Assembly (NCBI GenBank): GCA_005881215.1 | Contig: VBDZ01000004.1 | Span: 1 to 44,985 of the forward strand | From: Chloroflexota bacterium | GTDB taxonomy: Bacteria > Chloroflexota > Dormibacteria > CF-121 | Direction of reading: 5' to 3' | Length of the DNA stretch: 44,985 nt | The notes under the pieces: model-generated | The model's database searches: none | The model's input: only the letters and a program-made list of their open reading frames with translations | What the model was told of the DNA's origin: nothing | Program-made: the position numbers and the translations under genes | In this document: one piece after another, positions 43,289-44,985 of the stretch | How positions within the stretch are numbered: position 1 is the first letter of the stretch | Layout of the letters: every line of letters starts with the position of its first letter

Positions 43289-43594
43289 ATGCTCAGGAAT
43301 ACGCTGCGGATGATCAACCAGCAGGATCAGTGGTTCAACCAGTTGCGGCGCGAAGAGTCGGCTCGCCGCACGCTTCGGTACTCGCTCTACCAGGCGCTCG
43401 AACAGGTGGAACGACTGCTGGAAAGCGACATGATGGAAGTCCCGCTCGAAATGCAGGCTCGCCTGCGTCAGATCGTCGAAGCGGTCGATCCCCAGCTCGC
43501 CTATCGCATGGACCAGTCGGGTCCCAGTGCTCTCGATATCCAGGACATCATCTTCGAGGCGCAGGACCGCTTGATCAAGCAGGTCCGCACCTGA
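43289..43594 (+). CDS. Small helical protein of 101 aa, unknown function
   Basis: Starts at the ATG at 43289 after a good GGGGGAG ribosome binding site. The product (MLRNTLRMINQQDQWFNQL...) is hydrophilic, mostly alpha-helical, with LYQALEQVERLLESDMMEVPLEMQARLRQIVEAV; no membrane segment or cysteines. I recognise no family. It has its own strong promoter, long leader and downstream hairpin, so it is an independent and probably well-expressed unit. Confidence 0.78.
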   Translation: MLRNTLRMINQQDQWFNQLRREESARRTLRYSLYQALEQVERLLESDMMEVPLEMQARLRQIVEAVDPQLAYRMDQSGPSALDIQDIIFEAQDRLIKQVRT

Positions 43595-43626
43595 CGCGCT
43601 CCTAACCTCGAACGCCTCGCCTCCTG

Positions 43627-43660
43627 CAGTGACGCCCGGGAGTCATCCCGGGTGTCATTG
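43627..43660 (+). terminator. Strong 14-bp hairpin after the 101-aa gene
   Basis: CAGTGACGCCCGGG pairs with CCCGGGTGTCATTG (two G-U pairs, 6-nt loop). It lies 32 bp after the stop codon and has no U-tract. Probably ends the 101-aa transcript. The track start at 43652 for the next gene falls inside it and is therefore unlikely. Confidence 0.6.
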
Positions 43661-43705
43661 CGTCTGGGGCTTGCGGGGATGGTCGAGGAGGGGGTAAATA
43701 CTTCC

Positions 43706-44101
43706 ATGGCCGAGCAGCTCGAGACCTGGGACCTCTGGCTCCCGGGGCCAGGCGCGACCGGCCTCCCATTTGCGCGCTCCCGCGTCAACGCCAGGGATGG
43801 CCAGGACCGGGTGCTCGTTCACGCCGCCCCGCAAAAACTGAATGTCACGGTTCGGGACGCCACCGGCAATGTGGTCGCGAAGGGCGAGGGCCTGGAGCGC
43901 CACCAACCGGGGCCGATGAGCTACCTCGTCCGGCGGGGCGCGACCATCGCGCTGGAGGACGGCTGGCCAACCGACGGCGATATCGGCCGGCTCGTGATCC
44001 TTCCCGGCGGCGAGGCCGGCATCCTCAAAGCCTGGTGGAACGCCGACGACCGAAAGGAGTGGCGCTGGCAGATCGAGTTCTACAACCAGATCCGCGGCTA
44101 G
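43706..44101 (+). CDS. Hypothetical protein, about 131 aa, beta-rich
   Basis: I start it at the ATG at 43706 (MAEQLETWDLWLPGPGATGLPF); an in-frame ATG at 43679 is possible. The protein is rich in beta-type sequence, for example LNVTVRDATGNVVAKGEGL, and ends WRWQIEFYNQIRG. No signal peptide, membrane segment or recognised family. The tight 4-bp overlap with the convergent orotate phosphoribosyltransferase-like gene and regular codon use support it as real. Confidence 0.72.
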   Translation: MAEQLETWDLWLPGPGATGLPFARSRVNARDGQDRVLVHAAPQKLNVTVRDATGNVVAKGEGLERHQPGPMSYLVRRGATIALEDGWPTDGDIGRLVILPGGEAGILKAWWNADDRKEWRWQIEFYNQIRG

Positions 44102-44667
44102 GGACTCGTCAGTGGCGCGCCCAGCGCGCACATCGGGCAATCGCTCGGCACGTAAATCGGGTTCGGAACGTCGACCAGCCACTCGAGGGCGAGGTGCCGC
44201 TCGGCAGCGAGCGCCGCGGCCCGCGGGCCGATCACGATCAGCGCGCCCAGCACCAAGGGGACCGCGCCGGTTGATTCCAGATCGGCAAGGCTTGCCTGCA
44301 CTGCCGAGCCGGCGCTGATCGCGTCATCGACGACCGCTACTCGCTTGCCCTTCGCGGCACCGCGCAGCGCCGGCGCCAGCCGGTAATCAATTGAAAAGAG
44401 CCCGGGCCGTTCGGTCGGAATCCGCTCGAAGAACCCGAAGTCGACGCCTAGTCGCTGGGCGATCGCCTGAGCCAGAAAGGCGCCACCCGTGAGCGGGCCG
44501 TAGACGGTATCGACACGATGCCTGACGATCTTGTCAGCGAGCGCCGTGACGAACGGCTGCAGCCTCGCCGGACGCGTGAAGAGCTGGTTCAGCTCCATCC
44601 AGGCTCGAGCGTGATGGCCGGATTCCAGCCGAAAATGGCCGGACCTTACCCCGACCAGGCTGAGCAA
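44098..44667 (-). CDS. Orotate phosphoribosyltransferase-like protein
   Basis: Type I phosphoribosyltransferase of pyrimidine synthesis or salvage. The PRPP-binding motif VAVVDDAISAGSAV is near residue 110, with VRSGHFRLESGHHARAWMELN at the N-terminus, a hallmark of PyrE-like proteins, and GPLTGGAFLAQAIA. From the TTG at 44667 it has 189 residues. The frame is open upstream (ASHKLRDAL fits the family), without a canonical start, so the native N-terminus may be slightly longer. The C-terminal CPMC pair is unusual for PyrE. Confidence 0.85.
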   Translation of the reverse strand: MLSLVGVRSGHFRLESGHHARAWMELNQLFTRPARLQPFVTALADKIVRHRVDTVYGPLTGGAFLAQAIAQRLGVDFGFFERIPTERPGLFSIDYRLAPALRGAAKGKRVAVVDDAISAGSAVQASLADLESTGAVPLVLGALIVIGPRAAALAAERHLALEWLVDVPNPIYVPSDCPMCALGAPLTSP

Positions 44668-44750
44668 TGCGTCCCGAAGCTTGTGGCTAGCGGTCGACTC
44701 GGCGATGACCGGTTGCCTGCTTCGTTCGTAACCGCTGGGCCAGCCGCAAA

Positions 44751-44985
44751 TTACGCCTGCACGAAGTACGATCGGCAGGCCAGATCGATCAAGTCCGGCT
44801 CCAGCCGTGGCGGCCGGCCGAGGAAGTACGCCACCTCATCAAGCTGGTTCAGGATATCGCGCGGCTGGCAGCCACGGAACGGCCGCTTGAACGGCTTGTA
44901 ATACCGATCGAGGACGTAGTTGTAGCCCACCTCGTTGAAGACGATCTCGAATTCTTTGCAGGCCCGCTCGAAAATCTGGCGGAAT
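44751..44985 (-). CDS. C-terminal end of a probable AAA-type ATPase (partial)
   Basis: Not in the track because its start is off the right edge; I read it from the last base to the TAA at 44751 (78 residues). It contains YNYVLDRYYKPFKRPFRGCQPRDIL, followed by NQLDEVAYFLGRPPRLEPDLIDLACRSYF. The R-x-C-x-P-R-D-x-L motif and helical tail resemble the lid domain of some bacterial AAA ATPases, but the core with Walker motifs is outside the window, so this is tentative. The 83-bp gap to the PyrE-like gene shows nothing further. Confidence 0.6.
   Translation of the reverse strand, partial: FRQIFERACKEFEIVFNEVGYNYVLDRYYKPFKRPFRGCQPRDILNQLDEVAYFLGRPPRLEPDLIDLACRSYFVQA

Noticed and set aside
43652-43705. 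Track start of the 131-aa protein at 43652
   Set aside because: It lies inside the strong hairpin 43627-43660; the ATG at 43706 is more plausible.

Overview
The window is a high-GC bacterial chromosome segment densely packed with ordinary metabolic genes. I see no phage, transposase, CRISPR array, rRNA or tRNA. The gene content fits a soil-type member of the Chloroflexota/Dormibacterota neighbourhood or a related deep monoderm lineage: a b6-type cytochrome b split in two, a fused CtaC-cupredoxin, UPF0182, an XRE-TPR regulator, TldD/TldE, CoxG, LigD, and many GTG/TTG starts with a -10 box just upstream. This placement is inference from gene content, not a phylogeny.

Region by region. (1) 1-7007, minus strand: one respiratory operon reading leftwards: small membrane protein, Rieske protein, cytochrome b6-like, subunit IV-like, triheme cytochrome c, two tiny membrane proteins, a 132-aa membrane protein, CtaC (CuA plus an extra blue-copper domain), CtaD (A2-type) and CtaA (cut by the window edge). 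Together they form a quinol-cytochrome c reductase and an aa3-type oxidase. (2) 7043-10089: a GH15 glycosidase, a YjbQ protein and Hsp20. (3) 10252-14597, plus strand: fabH-accD-accA (start of fatty acid synthesis), then a nicotinate phosphoribosyltransferase and a nicotinamidase-like hydrolase (NAD salvage). (4) 14638-21906: a zinc-ribbon class A PBP, a structured intergenic element, a coiled-coil protein divergent from an FmdB-type protein, enolase and UPF0182. (5) 21930-24719: the most interesting locus. A complete mini-gene (strong promoter, strong ribosome binding site, 26-codon ORF, U-tract terminator) is divergent from a 430-aa XRE-TPR regulator that is translationally coupled to a REC-HD-GYP protein. 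The 26-aa product looks like a signal peptide followed by the seven residues DSFPSGR, so the layout resembles the RRNPP (PlcR/NprR/Rgg) peptide-signalling systems of Firmicutes. (6) 24716-29460: MobA-like and CoxG proteins, a DUF3048 lipoprotein, a Bax-inhibitor-1 protein, a PHP phosphoesterase and unknowns. (7) 29417-38235, minus strand: a seven-gene run: CBS protein, CBS-GltD-like Fe-S flavoprotein, CcsA, MFS, TldD, TldE/PmbA, MFS. (8) 38354-44985: small membrane protein, M20 amidohydrolase, LigD, MazG-like protein, a 410-bp non-coding region with DnaA-box-like sites and a strong promoter, two unknown conserved-looking small proteins, an orotate phosphoribosyltransferase-like protein and the end of a probable AAA ATPase.

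Functionally, CcsA in region 7 would supply covalent heme attachment for the c-type cytochromes of region 1, and CtaA makes the heme A used by CtaD. The CoxG/MobA pair suggests a molybdenum hydroxylase (possibly CO dehydrogenase) encoded elsewhere. The peptide/XRE-TPR/HD-GYP block could link a secreted peptide to c-di-GMP turnover; that link is inference.
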